Shown in pieces: positions 5,492-14,381 of a DNA stretch of 20,247 nucleotides (the stretch's first letter is position 1; every line of letters begins with the position of its first letter). The stretch spans positions 1 to 20,247 of the forward strand of contig JACPSF010000319.1 in assembly GCA_016193385.1 (NCBI GenBank), read 5' to 3'. Source of the stretch: Deltaproteobacteria bacterium. GTDB lineage: Bacteria > Desulfobacterota_B > Binatia > UBA9968. A program made the position numbers and the translations under genes. The notes under the pieces were generated by a model. It made no database searches and was not told the DNA's origin. It worked only from the letters and a program-made list of their open reading frames with translations.

Positions 5492-7774
5492 TCAACTCTT
5501 GTCCTTTTCCGTCAACGCTTTTAGAACTTTTTCGGGAGTGATCGGCAGAGTTCGAACGCGCACGCCGACGGCGTCGAAGATCGCGTTGCTGATAACGGCG
5601 GCCGTGGGATCCATACCGAGCTCGCCCAGCCCCTTGGCGCCGAACGGTCCCGTCGGCTCATAGGACTTGGCAAAGGCGTGCGCCAGCGCCGGCATGTCGC
5701 GCATCGAAGGGAGCCGATAGTCGGAAAAGTTCGGATTGATGGGCCGCCCTTCCTCCATTCTCAATCCTTCGATCAGCGCGTAGCCGAGACCCTGGGCCAC
5801 TGACCCCTCCACCTGGCCCTCGGCGCCGATCGGATTGATCACGGTGCCGCAGTCGGAGGCCGCTACGTACTTCAACACTTTGACCTGGCCGGTCTCGGTG
5901 TCCACCTCAACCTCGGCCGCCTGGCAGGCGAAGTTGTAGGCTCCGGACTCATTGCCGTAACGAGTTTCGTCCGGCAAAACCGAATCCGCATCGAAGCTTC
6001 CGGAGGCCACAATGGGCGCGCCACTGCGGCGAAACAGGCGCGCCCGCGCCACGTCGGCTACGGTGACGGCTTTGGCTTCCGCTCCTTTGACGTAAACCTT
6101 TCCGTCCTCGACCATGAGATCGTCCGGCCTCGCCTCCAGCATCTCCGAGGCCATCTCCAGAATCTGCTGCTTTGCCTTCGCCGCGGCGTCCTTTACGGCG
6201 TTGCCGGCAACGTAGGTCAGGCGACTGCCAAAGGCGCCGAGACAGAACGTCGTCAGATCGGTGTCGGCCTGGGAAAACTCAACGTCCTGCACGGGTATCC
6301 CCAACTCCTCGGCGGCGATTTGGCACAGCGCGGTAGCGGCGCCCTGACCGACCTCTCCTTCGCCCGAGAGAATGAGCGCCTTGCCGTCTTCGTTGATTTT
6401 GATGGTAGCCGAGCTGCCATCGTAATCCCCGAAGTGACGCTTGCCGCTCACATGCACGGTGCAGGCCAGTCCGAGTCCGGTCTTGGGTTTTTTCGCGGCC
6501 CGCTTTTGCTTCCAGTCCATCATCTTCTCTGCCATATCGATGCACTGCTTCAGCTCGCAGCTCGTGACGCGGTTTCCGTGGGGCGATACATAACCTGGCT
6601 CGGCCGCGTTCACGCGGGCGATCTCCAAAGGATCGATCCCAAGCTCGTGGGCCGCCTCGTCGATCGCCTGCTCCACCGCCCATTCCGCCGAGGGATTGCC
6701 GAAACCGCGGAAAGCGCCGGTGGGGATCTTGTTCGTGTAGACGAGATACGCCTGAGTCTTGACGTCGGAGTATTTGTAGCAGGTGTCGTGTCGCAAAGCC
6801 GCCACGCCGGTGATGGCAGGGGCTTTCCCGGAATAGGCGCCGTTATCGGCGATGATTCGTAGGTGCTTGGCGCGGATTTGTCCGTCTTTCTTGAAGCCCA
6901 TCCTGATCCAGGTCTTCATATTGACGCGGGGCCGGCTTCCGGCAAGGAATTCTTCTTCCCGGCTGTTGATGACCTTGACCGGCTTGCGCGCTTTACGCGC
7001 CAGGATGGCGGCGACGATCGGGTTGTTGTCGTCGGCGGATTTCCCTCCGAAACCGCCCCCGACCGCCGCCTGGATGATGCGGACATCGGTTTCCCTGACT
7101 CCCAGCGCCGCCGCGACTCGCATGCGCGCGGAAAACAGGGTTTGGGTGTTCATGTGGATGGTGTACTTGCCGTTCGGGGCGTAATCGGCGACGCTACCGA
7201 TGGTTTCGATGGCGCAGTGCCACTGGGGGATGCTCTCGAAGGTGTCCTCGACGATCACGTCCGACTCGGCGAAGGCCCGCTCGACGCTGCCGCGCTCCAC
7301 GTCGATGGTCATGGCGACGTTCCGGGCTTTGCCCTCGTGGATGAGCGGCGCCCCTTCCTGCATCGCTTCTTCGGCGTCAAAGACAGCCGGCAGCTCTTCG
7401 TACTCTACCTCAATCAGGGTAAGCGCTTCTTCCGCTACATCCGGATCGAGAGCCGCCACCGCCGCGACCTCCTCGCCCACATAGCGGACCTTCCCGACGG
7501 AAAGCGGGTATTGGTCGGCGAAGAAGGCCCCCCAGGGCCGCTTGACTGTGTCTTCCGCCGTGACGACGGCTTTGACCCCGCGAAGTTTCTCCGCCTTGCT
7601 GGTATCGATGTTGAGAATGCGGGCGTGGGGGTAGGGACTGCGCAGAACTCGTCCGATCAGCATCCCCGGAAGCTGCAGATCGGCGACGTACCTCGCCTCG
7701 CCGGTCACTTTCTCGTAGCCTTCGACCCTGGTGACTCTGTGCCCGACGACGGAGAACTTTTCCGCCTCAGCCAT
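5492..7774 (-). CDS. Molybdopterin-binding catalytic subunit of a xanthine-dehydrogenase-family hydroxylase
   Basis: The protein has 760 residues, the full length of the large subunit. GYEKVTGEARYVAD near the N-terminus starts the a/b hammerhead domain. AVGGGFGGK at 237-245, GAFRGFGNPSAEWAVE from 353, GEGEVGQG at 471-478 and GPFGAKGLGELG near 710 are the molybdenum-cofactor contacts, the last holding the catalytic Glu. The loop reads GAFRGFG, not AYxCSFR, so this is not a form I CO dehydrogenase. It belongs with hydroxylases or reductases of aromatic and N-heterocyclic compounds. Its start overlaps the end of the small-subunit gene by 8 bp, which indicates coupled translation. The substrate is unknown; the UbiD neighbour points to an aromatic or heteroaromatic carboxylic acid. 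Confidence 0.93.
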   Translation of the reverse strand: MAEAEKFSVVGHRVTRVEGYEKVTGEARYVADLQLPGMLIGRVLRSPYPHARILNIDTSKAEKLRGVKAVVTAEDTVKRPWGAFFADQYPLSVGKVRYVGEEVAAVAALDPDVAEEALTLIEVEYEELPAVFDAEEAMQEGAPLIHEGKARNVAMTIDVERGSVERAFAESDVIVEDTFESIPQWHCAIETIGSVADYAPNGKYTIHMNTQTLFSARMRVAAALGVRETDVRIIQAAVGGGFGGKSADDNNPIVAAILARKARKPVKVINSREEEFLAGSRPRVNMKTWIRMGFKKDGQIRAKHLRIIADNGAYSGKAPAITGVAALRHDTCYKYSDVKTQAYLVYTNKIPTGAFRGFGNPSAEWAVEQAIDEAAHELGIDPLEIARVNAAEPGYVSPHGNRVTSCELKQCIDMAEKMMDWKQKRAAKKPKTGLGLACTVHVSGKRHFGDYDGSSATIKINEDGKALILSGEGEVGQGAATALCQIAAEELGIPVQDVEFSQADTDLTTFCLGAFGSRLTYVAGNAVKDAAAKAKQQILEMASEMLEARPDDLMVEDGKVYVKGAEAKAVTVADVARARLFRRSGAPIVASGSFDADSVLPDETRYGNESGAYNFACQAAEVEVDTETGQVKVLKYVAASDCGTVINPIGAEGQVEGSVAQGLGYALIEGLRMEEGRPINPNFSDYRLPSMRDMPALAHAFAKSYEPTGPFGAKGLGELGMDPTAAVISNAIFDAVGVRVRTLPITPEKVLKALTEKDKS

Positions 7775-8336
7775 GGCTTTTGCTCCCGTGCGTTCTGGCT
7801 TCCGCCTTGTAGACGTCGAGGCTTTGTATCCTCGCCTCTATCCGCTCCCGGGGCAGCAGATCCTCGGTTCTTACCTTGTTTTGCACGACTGCCATTACGG
7901 ACTCGAGAATTTTGTAATAGCCGGTGCAACGGCACAGATTCCCCGACATCCATTCTTTGACTTCTTCCTCGCTAGGGTTGGGGTTGCCGTCAAGCAAGGC
8001 CTTAGCGGCCATGATCTGTCCCGGGGTGCAGATGCCGCACTGAAAACCGCCGTATTCAAGAAAAGCCTGCTGCAAGGGATGAAGCCGGCCGTCTTTGGCT
8101 AATCCCTCGATCGTGGTGATCTCTTTGCCCTGGCAGGCAATCGCCAGTGTCAGGCAGGAGCTCACGAGCCTTCCGTCGACGGTCACGCTGCAAGCCCCGC
8201 ACACTCCGATGCTGCAACCCTCTTTTGTCCCGGTAAGGCCGATATCGTCGCGCAGCGCTTGGAGTAATAGCCGGTTCGGCTCGATCTCGATATCGTGCTC
8301 TTCTCCGTTGACGTTTAAGACGACGTGTTTTTTCAT
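7767..8336 (-). CDS. [2Fe-2S] subunit of a xanthine-dehydrogenase-family hydroxylase (CoxS-like)
   Basis: The protein has 189 residues, about 25 longer than most family members because of a charged C-terminal tail. The plant-type cluster ligands are C41, C46, C49 and C61 (GCSIGVCGACS, then SSC). The second, helical cluster ligands are C100, C103, C135 and C137 (FQCGICTPG, NLCRCTGYY). All eight cysteines are present, so the protein should be functional and carry electrons from the molybdenum site to FAD. It starts 4 bp after the ubiD stop and its last codons overlap the start of the large subunit, which places it firmly in the same transcript. Confidence 0.95.
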   Translation of the reverse strand: MKKHVVLNVNGEEHDIEIEPNRLLLQALRDDIGLTGTKEGCSIGVCGACSVTVDGRLVSSCLTLAIACQGKEITTIEGLAKDGRLHPLQQAFLEYGGFQCGICTPGQIMAAKALLDGNPNPSEEEVKEWMSGNLCRCTGYYKILESVMAVVQNKVRTEDLLPRERIEARIQSLDVYKAEARTHGSKSHG

Positions 8337-8340
8337 ACGC

Positions 8341-9996
8341 TCATTCCGCTCTTCCGGTGTGGGTACGTCCCCATTTCTCTCTCATGGACTTGAGCGTTTC
8401 TCCCTTTTCCACCGCCACCCGCGTGGATTTAAGCAGCTCTCCGATCTTATCGTACTCCCCCTGGGCCGCAAGCCGCGCCTCCTCCTCCAACTCCTCCGGC
8501 CACAGGCCGAGAAAGTAGCCGTGCCAAGGCTCTTGGGGCTCCAGCTTGGGAAGCCCCAGCTCCTCCCAGATCTCTTTCGCCCGCTCCATGTACTCCCTTT
8601 TGGGTAACGAGACGGGCGGGAAGTCCGCCTTGCGCGTCGCATCGATTAATAGAGACGACTCCATGTTTTCGTAGCGGCTCGAAGGGTGGGTCGCCACCAT
8701 GCCGATCGGTGTGGCCCCAAAGGGACGGTTCTTTACAACCTTGATGTCTTTATGGGGTTGGGAGCGGTGCGTGATCGCCCAGGTCACTGCGATCGGATCG
8801 TGCGGATTGATATCCTCATCCACAGCGATCACGAGCTTCCCCACCCGATCACCGTATTCGAGAAGGGCGTCCATTGCCTTCCATGGATCCTGATCGTCCC
8901 GCTTTTTCATGCGCAGGACGACGTACGGGCGCAGGTTCACCAGCGGCTCCATCAGGGAGACCTCAAGCACGTTGGGGAAGCCGCTTTTCTGGAGGTAGCG
9001 GCGGATCAGAGTGCCCATCCCCATGGCCTTGATCTTGGAGCTTTCGCTCGGCGTGACTTGGCTGATGATCGATACCCAGATCGGGTTCTTACGGTGCATG
9101 ACGCAGGTCAGCTCGAAGGCCGGGCTCAAGGTCCTCGGGTCAACGTAGCCCATGGATTCGCCGAAGGGCCCTTCTTCCTCGAGGTAGTCCGTGGGTATGA
9201 TGCCCTCAAAGACGATCTCGGCCGTCGCCGGCACCTCGATATCGACAGTCTGGCATTTGACGAGGCTGATCGGCTCCCCCACCAAACCTCCAGCCAAGGC
9301 GAGCTCATCCATCGTCGGAGGCACCTTTTGTGTGGCCGTATAGGAGACAGCCGGCACGGTGCCGACGGCGACCGCCACTTCGAGGGGAATCCCCTTCTGC
9401 CGGCATTTTTCCCAGTGGCGGGAGAGATCCTGCGGGGTGCCCGACATGATCCCGCTCCGTCCCGGACCTTTGATCAGGCCGCGGTAGTTGCCGACATTTC
9501 GCTTGCCCGTATCGGGATCTTTGGTGATCCAGTGGCCGGCTGTGATGTATGGCCCGTTGTCGAATCCCGGGGTAGAAATGGGAACGGGGAACTCGTTGAA
9601 GCCGCCCTGGCGAAGGAGATCGTTCCCCTTGTGGATCTCCTCCATGACCGGTCCGTGGCTGACGATCTCGGGCTCCAGAAGATGATCCATCGCGTAGAGC
9701 CAGCGATCGGCAACTTCTTCCGCCTGGCATTTCAAGCCCAGGCAATAGATGGCTGAGGAGCCTGCAAGCCCTCCAACCAGCACCGGGCTTGAGTACTTTC
9801 TCTTTTTGGCATCCGTGACGTTCTCGAAAAGAAAGGCCTTCCGATCCTCCTCCTTGAGGCCCCTAAATTGCCAGCGGACCAGAGGGTGAAGCTCCGTGTC
9901 TTTGTTGATTTCCCGCGTGATGCGCAAGAGCTTGCCGTGATCCTGCAGCGCGGCGATAAACTCGCGCAAGTCACGATAGGGTTTGGAAAATTTCAT
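8341..9996 (-). CDS. UbiD-family prenylated-FMN (de)carboxylase
   Basis: The protein has 551 residues from the chosen ATG. In-frame codons upstream would add 39 residues overlapping the divergent cysS region and lack family resemblance. CAAGG lies before the chosen start. RNVGNYRGLIKG at 166-177 supplies the Asn and Arg that hold metal and prenylated FMN, and EGPFGE at 275-280 carries the conserved acidic residues. The family reversibly (de)carboxylates aromatic, heteroaromatic or unsaturated acids and depends on a UbiX prenyltransferase, which is not in this window. As first gene of the operon with the molybdenum hydroxylase, it probably acts on the same compound, either removing a carboxyl group exposed by hydroxylation or preparing the ring for it. 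That link is inference. Confidence 0.93.
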   Translation of the reverse strand: MKFSKPYRDLREFIAALQDHGKLLRITREINKDTELHPLVRWQFRGLKEEDRKAFLFENVTDAKKRKYSSPVLVGGLAGSSAIYCLGLKCQAEEVADRWLYAMDHLLEPEIVSHGPVMEEIHKGNDLLRQGGFNEFPVPISTPGFDNGPYITAGHWITKDPDTGKRNVGNYRGLIKGPGRSGIMSGTPQDLSRHWEKCRQKGIPLEVAVAVGTVPAVSYTATQKVPPTMDELALAGGLVGEPISLVKCQTVDIEVPATAEIVFEGIIPTDYLEEEGPFGESMGYVDPRTLSPAFELTCVMHRKNPIWVSIISQVTPSESSKIKAMGMGTLIRRYLQKSGFPNVLEVSLMEPLVNLRPYVVLRMKKRDDQDPWKAMDALLEYGDRVGKLVIAVDEDINPHDPIAVTWAITHRSQPHKDIKVVKNRPFGATPIGMVATHPSSRYENMESSLLIDATRKADFPPVSLPKREYMERAKEIWEELGLPKLEPQEPWHGYFLGLWPEELEEEARLAAQGEYDKIGELLKSTRVAVEKGETLKSMREKWGRTHTGRAE

Positions 9997-10111
9997 GCTT
10001 TTGCCTTGGTGGTTCTGTATGCTCTTTCGCCGCATTTCGCAAGAGGCGGACGCAATTTTCCTTGCAAATTCCCAGGCGATCCGTAAGATGGAAGAAAATA
10101 GCCTTCTTTTC

Positions 10112-11524
10112 ATGAGTCTGCAAATTTACAATACGCTGTCCGGGAAGAAAGAGGAGTTTGTCCCACTCAGAGGCGGAGAGGTGCGGATTTATGTCTGCGG
10201 CGTTACGGTCTACGACTCTTCCCACATCGGCCATGCGCGTGCCCTCCTGACCTTTGACGTCATTTACCGGTATCTAAAATTTCTCGACTACCGGGTAATT
10301 TTCGTCCGGAACTTTACGGATCTGGACGATAAGATCATCCGCCGGGCGCAGGAGGAGGGGACCACCTCTGAGGCGATCGCCGCGAAATACATCGAAGAGT
10401 TCTACCAGGATAGTCATGCCCTTGGGCTCCTGCGGCCGGCCCAAGAGCCCAAAGCCACCGAACACATCCCCGAGATCATTGCCCTGATCCGCCGCCTCGA
10501 GGAAAAGGGAATGGCTTATCAGGTCGACGGCGACGTCTTCTTTCCCGTGGAGCGATTTCCCGAATACGGGAAGCTCTCGCGCCGAAAGCTCGAGGAATTG
10601 GAGGCCGGCGCCAGGATCGAAGTCGATGAGCGCAAGAGGTCCCCATTGGACTTCGCCCTGTGGAAGAGAAGCAAAGAGGGAGAACCCTCCTGGGAAAGCC
10701 CTTGGGGTACGGGAAGGCCGGGATGGCACATAGAATGTTCCGCGATGAGCACAAGATATCTGGGGCAGCCCTTTGACATCCACGGTGGCGGTCTCGATCT
10801 CGTTTTCCCCCACCATGAGAACGAGATCGCCCAATCCGAGGCTGCCTTTGATGTTCCCCTGGCGCGCTATTGGATCCACAACGGCTTTCTCAACGTGAAC
10901 CATGAGAAGATGTCGAAATCGCTCGGCAATATCTACACGGTTCGGGAGATCCTCGATCTTTACGAGCCTGAGGCGCTACGCCATTACTTTCTCTCGAGCC
11001 ACTACCGTAGCCCGATCGATTTTTCCCGGCAGGGCTTGGAGGAGGCTGAGAAAGCCGTGGAGCGAATCTACGAGACCATGGATCGAATTCAGCGATGCCT
11101 TCCGACGCCGGGTCGGTCCCACCCGGATGCCGGGATCTTAGAAGGTTTTCGCCGGGAGATGGACGACGATTTCAACACCCCGAGAGCGATCGCTTTGATC
11201 TTCGACGAGGTCCGATCTCTCAACCGCCTTCTGGATGAGGGCAAAACCGCGGGGCTGGCGGCGCGGGCCGTGGCGCTCGGGGCTGTGGGCGAGACCCTGG
11301 GACTTTTGCAGCGCGTGCCGGAAATGTTTCTAATGAACCGGAGGGAGCGCTGGATCAAAAAGCAGGGGCTATCCCATGCGGAAATCGAAGATTTGATCCG
11401 CAAGCGCGATCGGGCCCGTAAGGAAAAGAGGTACCAGGAGGGGGATCGGATTCGAGAAGAGCTCAGAGCAAGTGGGATAGTTTTGGAAGATACCCCTGGA
11501 GGGACCATATGGAAGGTCAAGTGA
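10112..11524 (+). CDS. cysS: Cysteinyl-tRNA synthetase
   Basis: The protein has 470 residues, normal for CysRS. It begins MSLQIYNTLSGKKEEF. It has the HIGH motif (SSHIGHARALLTFD), the KMSKS motif (EKMSKSLGNI) and the zinc ligands in YVCGVTVYD, WHIECSAMS and FPHHENE. The C-terminal helical anticodon-recognition region ends with a conserved-looking RDRARKEKRYQEGDRIREEL stretch. It charges tRNA-Cys in the cytoplasm. Its ATG is separated by 115 bp from the divergent ubiD start, so the two operons share one control region. An in-frame ATG at 10088 is possible but lacks a better ribosome site and family support. Confidence 0.96.
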   Translation: MSLQIYNTLSGKKEEFVPLRGGEVRIYVCGVTVYDSSHIGHARALLTFDVIYRYLKFLDYRVIFVRNFTDLDDKIIRRAQEEGTTSEAIAAKYIEEFYQDSHALGLLRPAQEPKATEHIPEIIALIRRLEEKGMAYQVDGDVFFPVERFPEYGKLSRRKLEELEAGARIEVDERKRSPLDFALWKRSKEGEPSWESPWGTGRPGWHIECSAMSTRYLGQPFDIHGGGLDLVFPHHENEIAQSEAAFDVPLARYWIHNGFLNVNHEKMSKSLGNIYTVREILDLYEPEALRHYFLSSHYRSPIDFSRQGLEEAEKAVERIYETMDRIQRCLPTPGRSHPDAGILEGFRREMDDDFNTPRAIALIFDEVRSLNRLLDEGKTAGLAARAVALGAVGETLGLLQRVPEMFLMNRRERWIKKQGLSHAEIEDLIRKRDRARKEKRYQEGDRIREELRASGIVLEDTPGGTIWKVK

Positions 11525-13242
11525 AGTCTGCCCGCATCCGGCGCGTGATCCTGTCAGGCCTGATTTTTTCGGCCATCGTCCTCCCGTTGCCTCTCAGTTA
11601 TGCCCAGCAGGAACCCTCGGGACGGGGTGAGGGGGCGGCGCAGCTGGAACTGCGCAAGACCCCGTTACAAACGCGGCAATACCAAGGGAGAGGGGTGGAG
11701 GGAGAGGAGCGAGTCGTCAGCCCGGGGGATTCTCTGTGGCGCTTTCTCGTGCAAGAGAAGGGCCTGTCCGAGAGGCGGTTTGGCCGTTATCTGGTCTTGA
11801 TCGGGTCTTTGAATCCTCACATTAAGGATCTGAACATCATCCGCGTGGGCGACACGATTTTCATCCCGGTTCGGCCGGACGAGTTCTTGGGCATCCAAGT
11901 CGCTTCCGGCAAAGGGCAGGCGAAGGTCTATCGGGTGAGACGGGACGACTACTTGTTTGGAATCCTACGCGATCAATTTGGGCTGAAAGACAAGAAGGAA
12001 GTCGCAAGCGCCTTTGAACAAGTCAAAGATCTCAACCCGCGGAAGAAGGACTGGAACCTCCTGTTTGTCGGCGAGGCGATCCTTTTTCCCGGAGCACTTG
12101 AGCCTCCCAAGGTTGCCGCCGCGAGTCCGGAAAAGCCCGCGGCGAAACCCGCGGAGGTTGTAGGCTTGGATTACGGGCGGAAGCTTCCGGCTCAGGAGCA
12201 TCTCCCCCTGCTGGAACAGGTGATGGGGGCTCTGGGCAACGACACACAGCGGCGCGGAGAGGAGGTCGTGCCTCTTCGGGAGGGGACCGTGCGCCTGGAT
12301 CGAGACTCGTTCCCCGTCATTCATGATCCTAAGTCGGCGCAGAAGGTCATTCTCGACCTGGGAGAAAAAATCCCCCCGGCCTTACGGGCTAAGTTGGAAG
12401 CGCAAAGTCCCAAGACACCCGTGGTCTCGGTAAAAAAAGGCGCTTCGCTCCACGAGGCCGTGAGTAGCTTGCTTTCCCGCTTCGGCTTTCAGTCCTTGCC
12501 CTCCAACCGGCCCGTGGTGATTCAGGATCGGGGAGTCGGCCTGCAGGTGAAAGGGGAGTGGATGGTGAGCGCGCCAGAGCAGCTTAGCGGCACTCCCGAA
12601 ATGCTGATCATCAGCCTCACGGACCCTCCCGGTAGAACGCCCGAATATTTAAGGACCTACCTCTCGCTTAAAGGCATGAACTTGAAAGAGATCCTGCTTC
12701 CGTCTTCGCCCGCGACTCCGGTTTCCCTTTCCTTGGGGGGAGGGGGTAAGGGCGGCCAGATCGAGCGCTGGCCGGTGGATAAGCGGGCCATGGTAGACGC
12801 GTTTTTGAAAAACTTTCAGACCCCCTTTTCGACCGACTATCCGATCATGGTCCCGGTGCAGGAGGGAATCCGCTTGGACACGAAGGCGGATCGCTTCTTT
12901 GAGGTCGGGGGAAGAAAAGTTGCCCTGTTTTTCGAATCTGTGGGAGAAGCCGTCAAGAAGGCGCTCCAAGAAAAAGAAGGTGTACGGGCTGTCGAGATGG
13001 ATCTTCAATCCGCGTCGTCCCGGGAAATCATCGCACGGTTGCTTGAAGCCGTCGGGGATGACGCAACCTATCGAGAGAACCGTTTCCCGGCGATTGAGGG
13101 TGGCGCCAAGGATAGACTGGTGCTTGCGGTTCCGGGATTCTTTCTCGCCGGTCGCGCTGTGTTGCTCACGGATCGAGAGATTCCCAAAGAGCTCGAACTC
13201 TTCTTCGAGGAAAAGGGACTCAAAGTCGTCTATTTCCGCTGA
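11509..13242 (+). CDS. Exported protein with two LysM-like domains
   Basis: The protein has 577 residues. The N-terminus is a signal peptide: basic RIRR, a hydrophobic run (VILSGLIFSAIVLPLPL) and a likely cleavage site after SYA at residue 32. Two LysM-like modules follow at about 69-121 (SPGDSLWRFLVQ through VGDTIFIPV) and 140-194 (VRRDDYLFGILRD through VGEAILFP), each of which can bind peptidoglycan. The remaining 380 residues are not a family I recognise and show no membrane helix. The start overlaps the cysS end by 16 bp; GGAGG lies before the ATG, and a GTG four codons later also has a good site (GGAAGG). Location in the periplasm or on the cell wall is likely. The role is unknown. Confidence 0.78.
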   Translation: MEGQVKSARIRRVILSGLIFSAIVLPLPLSYAQQEPSGRGEGAAQLELRKTPLQTRQYQGRGVEGEERVVSPGDSLWRFLVQEKGLSERRFGRYLVLIGSLNPHIKDLNIIRVGDTIFIPVRPDEFLGIQVASGKGQAKVYRVRRDDYLFGILRDQFGLKDKKEVASAFEQVKDLNPRKKDWNLLFVGEAILFPGALEPPKVAAASPEKPAAKPAEVVGLDYGRKLPAQEHLPLLEQVMGALGNDTQRRGEEVVPLREGTVRLDRDSFPVIHDPKSAQKVILDLGEKIPPALRAKLEAQSPKTPVVSVKKGASLHEAVSSLLSRFGFQSLPSNRPVVIQDRGVGLQVKGEWMVSAPEQLSGTPEMLIISLTDPPGRTPEYLRTYLSLKGMNLKEILLPSSPATPVSLSLGGGGKGGQIERWPVDKRAMVDAFLKNFQTPFSTDYPIMVPVQEGIRLDTKADRFFEVGGRKVALFFESVGEAVKKALQEKEGVRAVEMDLQSASSREIIARLLEAVGDDATYRENRFPAIEGGAKDRLVLAVPGFFLAGRAVLLTDREIPKELELFFEEKGLKVVYFR

Positions 13243-13294
13243 GGAATATGGGGGGCAGGGATGAGAATAAGAGCCAGTTGAGCCGAGAGTTCGA

Positions 13295-13693
13295 TTGAAG
13301 TTCCGAAAAAAAATCCAGCCGCTTTTCTTCTCTTTTCTTTTGGTCGTGATGATTAACGGCTGTGCCTCGTGGAGCCAGCGACCTGCCGGCCCGGGGCCGG
13401 CTGCTTCGAACGGACCAGCCGCAGCACGGCACTGTCCCGACCGTGTCCAACGGGCCAGAACGGGAGGTTTTGTGGGGACGGTTTTCGGGGTGGTAGCTGG
13501 TAGCCTGATGGGGGGCCCAATTATCGCCGGTGTTTATAAGATGGCCGGCTATGTCATGGGTTTTGCGAGCGCGGATAACTGCGCCCAGGGAGGTTTTGTG
13601 GTACAAAGGGCTGGCCCCGTTGAGACTACCGAATCCCCACGGTCACCGGAACCCATCCGCGAGGAAACGTTGAAGGTAAGCGCGCGCCCGTAG
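13295..13693 (+). CDS. Small glycine-zipper lipoprotein, ends inside the tRNA gene
   Basis: The protein has 132 residues with a TTG start and no strong ribosome site. A basic start (KFRKKIQ), a hydrophobic run and MINGC at about residues 19-23 form a lipoprotein signal with a slightly unusual Asn before GC. The middle holds a glycine-zipper-like segment (GGFVGTVFGVVAGSLMGG) of the type that inserts into or spans the outer membrane. The tail is Pro- and Glu-rich. The stop codon TAG is made of bases 8-10 of the adjoining tRNA, so the last two residues (Arg-Pro) are encoded in its acceptor stem. Function unknown. Confidence 0.65.
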   Translation: MKFRKKIQPLFFSFLLVVMINGCASWSQRPAGPGPAASNGPAAARHCPDRVQRARTGGFVGTVFGVVAGSLMGGPIIAGVYKMAGYVMGFASADNCAQGGFVVQRAGPVETTESPRSPEPIREETLKVSARP

Positions 13694-13760
13694 CTCAATT
13701 GGACAGAGCATCAGACTTCGGATCTGAGGGTTGGGGGTTCGAGTCCCTCCGGGCGCGCCA
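13684..13760 (+). tRNA. tRNA-Arg (anticodon TCG)
   Basis: A complete cloverleaf can be drawn. The acceptor stem GCGCCCG pairs with CGGGCGC, followed by discriminator G and an encoded CCA. The D arm is GCTC/GAGC. The anticodon arm is TCAGA/TCTGA with loop CTTCGGA, giving anticodon TCG, which reads Arg CGA. The T arm is GGGGG/CCCTC around TTCGAGT with one G-T pair. The first 10 bases overlap the upstream lipoprotein gene. Confidence 0.96.
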
Positions 13761-13968
13761 ATAATCCTGTAGGTTGGGTCGGCGGGGCATCGCCTTTTGA
13801 GTTCTGAGAGCCCGTTCCAAAAAGTAGAATGTCCCCGTTTTCCCCGCGGATCTGTGCCCATTTCCTGCGGGCGGCACCTGAATTGGTCGCCGGTCTCTCT
13901 CTTTCAGCGGGCTGATGGACGAATACGATCTGTTTATGAAGTGATTCTTTGGAAAGGAGGAGAGGTCA

Positions 13969-14370
13969 ATGCTGAAAGGTTCGTGTCTTTGTGGTGGGAT
14001 TCGCTATGAAATCGACGCAGATCTGGGGCCTATAACCAACTGCCACTGCACCCAGTGTCGCAAGGCGTCGGGCGCCTCCTTCGCCATCAGTGCTCCGGTT
14101 CCTACGAATTCTTTTCGCATCGTCGCAGGGACCGAGCTGCTCAAGGATTGGGAATCTTCTCCTGGCACTCGGCGATGTTTCTGCGGGCGGTGCGGCTCAC
14201 CGATCGTGAAGCGATACGATGCGAAGCCGGAAATCGTCCGCCTTCGCCCGGGAACTCTGGATACGGATCCGGGAGTTAAGCCTTCTAAACATATCTTCAT
14301 TGGTTCGAAGGCGCCATGGGTGGAGATCACCGACGGCTTGCCCGCGTTTGAGAGATTGGGGGCAAGCTGA
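13969..14370 (+). CDS. GFA / CENP-V-type zinc protein
   Basis: The protein has 133 residues, the usual size. Seven cysteines match the two zinc sites of the glutathione-dependent formaldehyde-activating (GFA) family: C6 and C8 (SCLCGG), C25, C27 and C30 (NCHCTQCRKASG), and C70, C72 and C75 (RRCFCGRCGSP). The start has a strong ribosome site (AAGGAGG, about 9 nt before the ATG). GFA enzymes promote adduct formation between thiols and aldehydes, but most bacterial members have no proven substrate. It stands alone between the tRNA gene and the pyrimidine promoter. The 208 bp upstream hold no other feature I can support. Confidence 0.9.
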   Translation: MLKGSCLCGGIRYEIDADLGPITNCHCTQCRKASGASFAISAPVPTNSFRIVAGTELLKDWESSPGTRRCFCGRCGSPIVKRYDAKPEIVRLRPGTLDTDPGVKPSKHIFIGSKAPWVEITDGLPAFERLGAS

Positions 14371-14381
14371 TTCTCGACTTG

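Noticed and set aside
6863..7960. Long plus-strand open frame (365 codons) opposite the molybdopterin subunit gene
   Set aside because: It mirrors a gene with every family motif in place; long antisense frames are expected at this GC content and the translation shows no domain.
5492..8336. Naming the hydroxylase an aerobic CO dehydrogenase (coxSL)
   Set aside because: The large subunit lacks the AYxCSFR loop of form I CO dehydrogenase; only the subunit layout is shared.
8686..9756. 356-codon plus-strand frame opposite ubiD
   Set aside because: Antisense shadow of a clearly conserved UbiD gene, with no recognisable motif.
9997..10111. T-box or other leader RNA before cysS
   Set aside because: The 115-bp divergent gap is too short for a T-box and shows no terminator stem or conserved T-box sequence; no promoter could be called with confidence either.
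13684..13760. tRNA-Arg as an integration site
   Set aside because: No integrase and no duplicated tRNA 3' end is visible downstream.
13761..13968. Hidden gene or RNA between the tRNA and the GFA gene
   Set aside because: No frame with a credible start or similarity, and no stable hairpin apart from short chance pairings.
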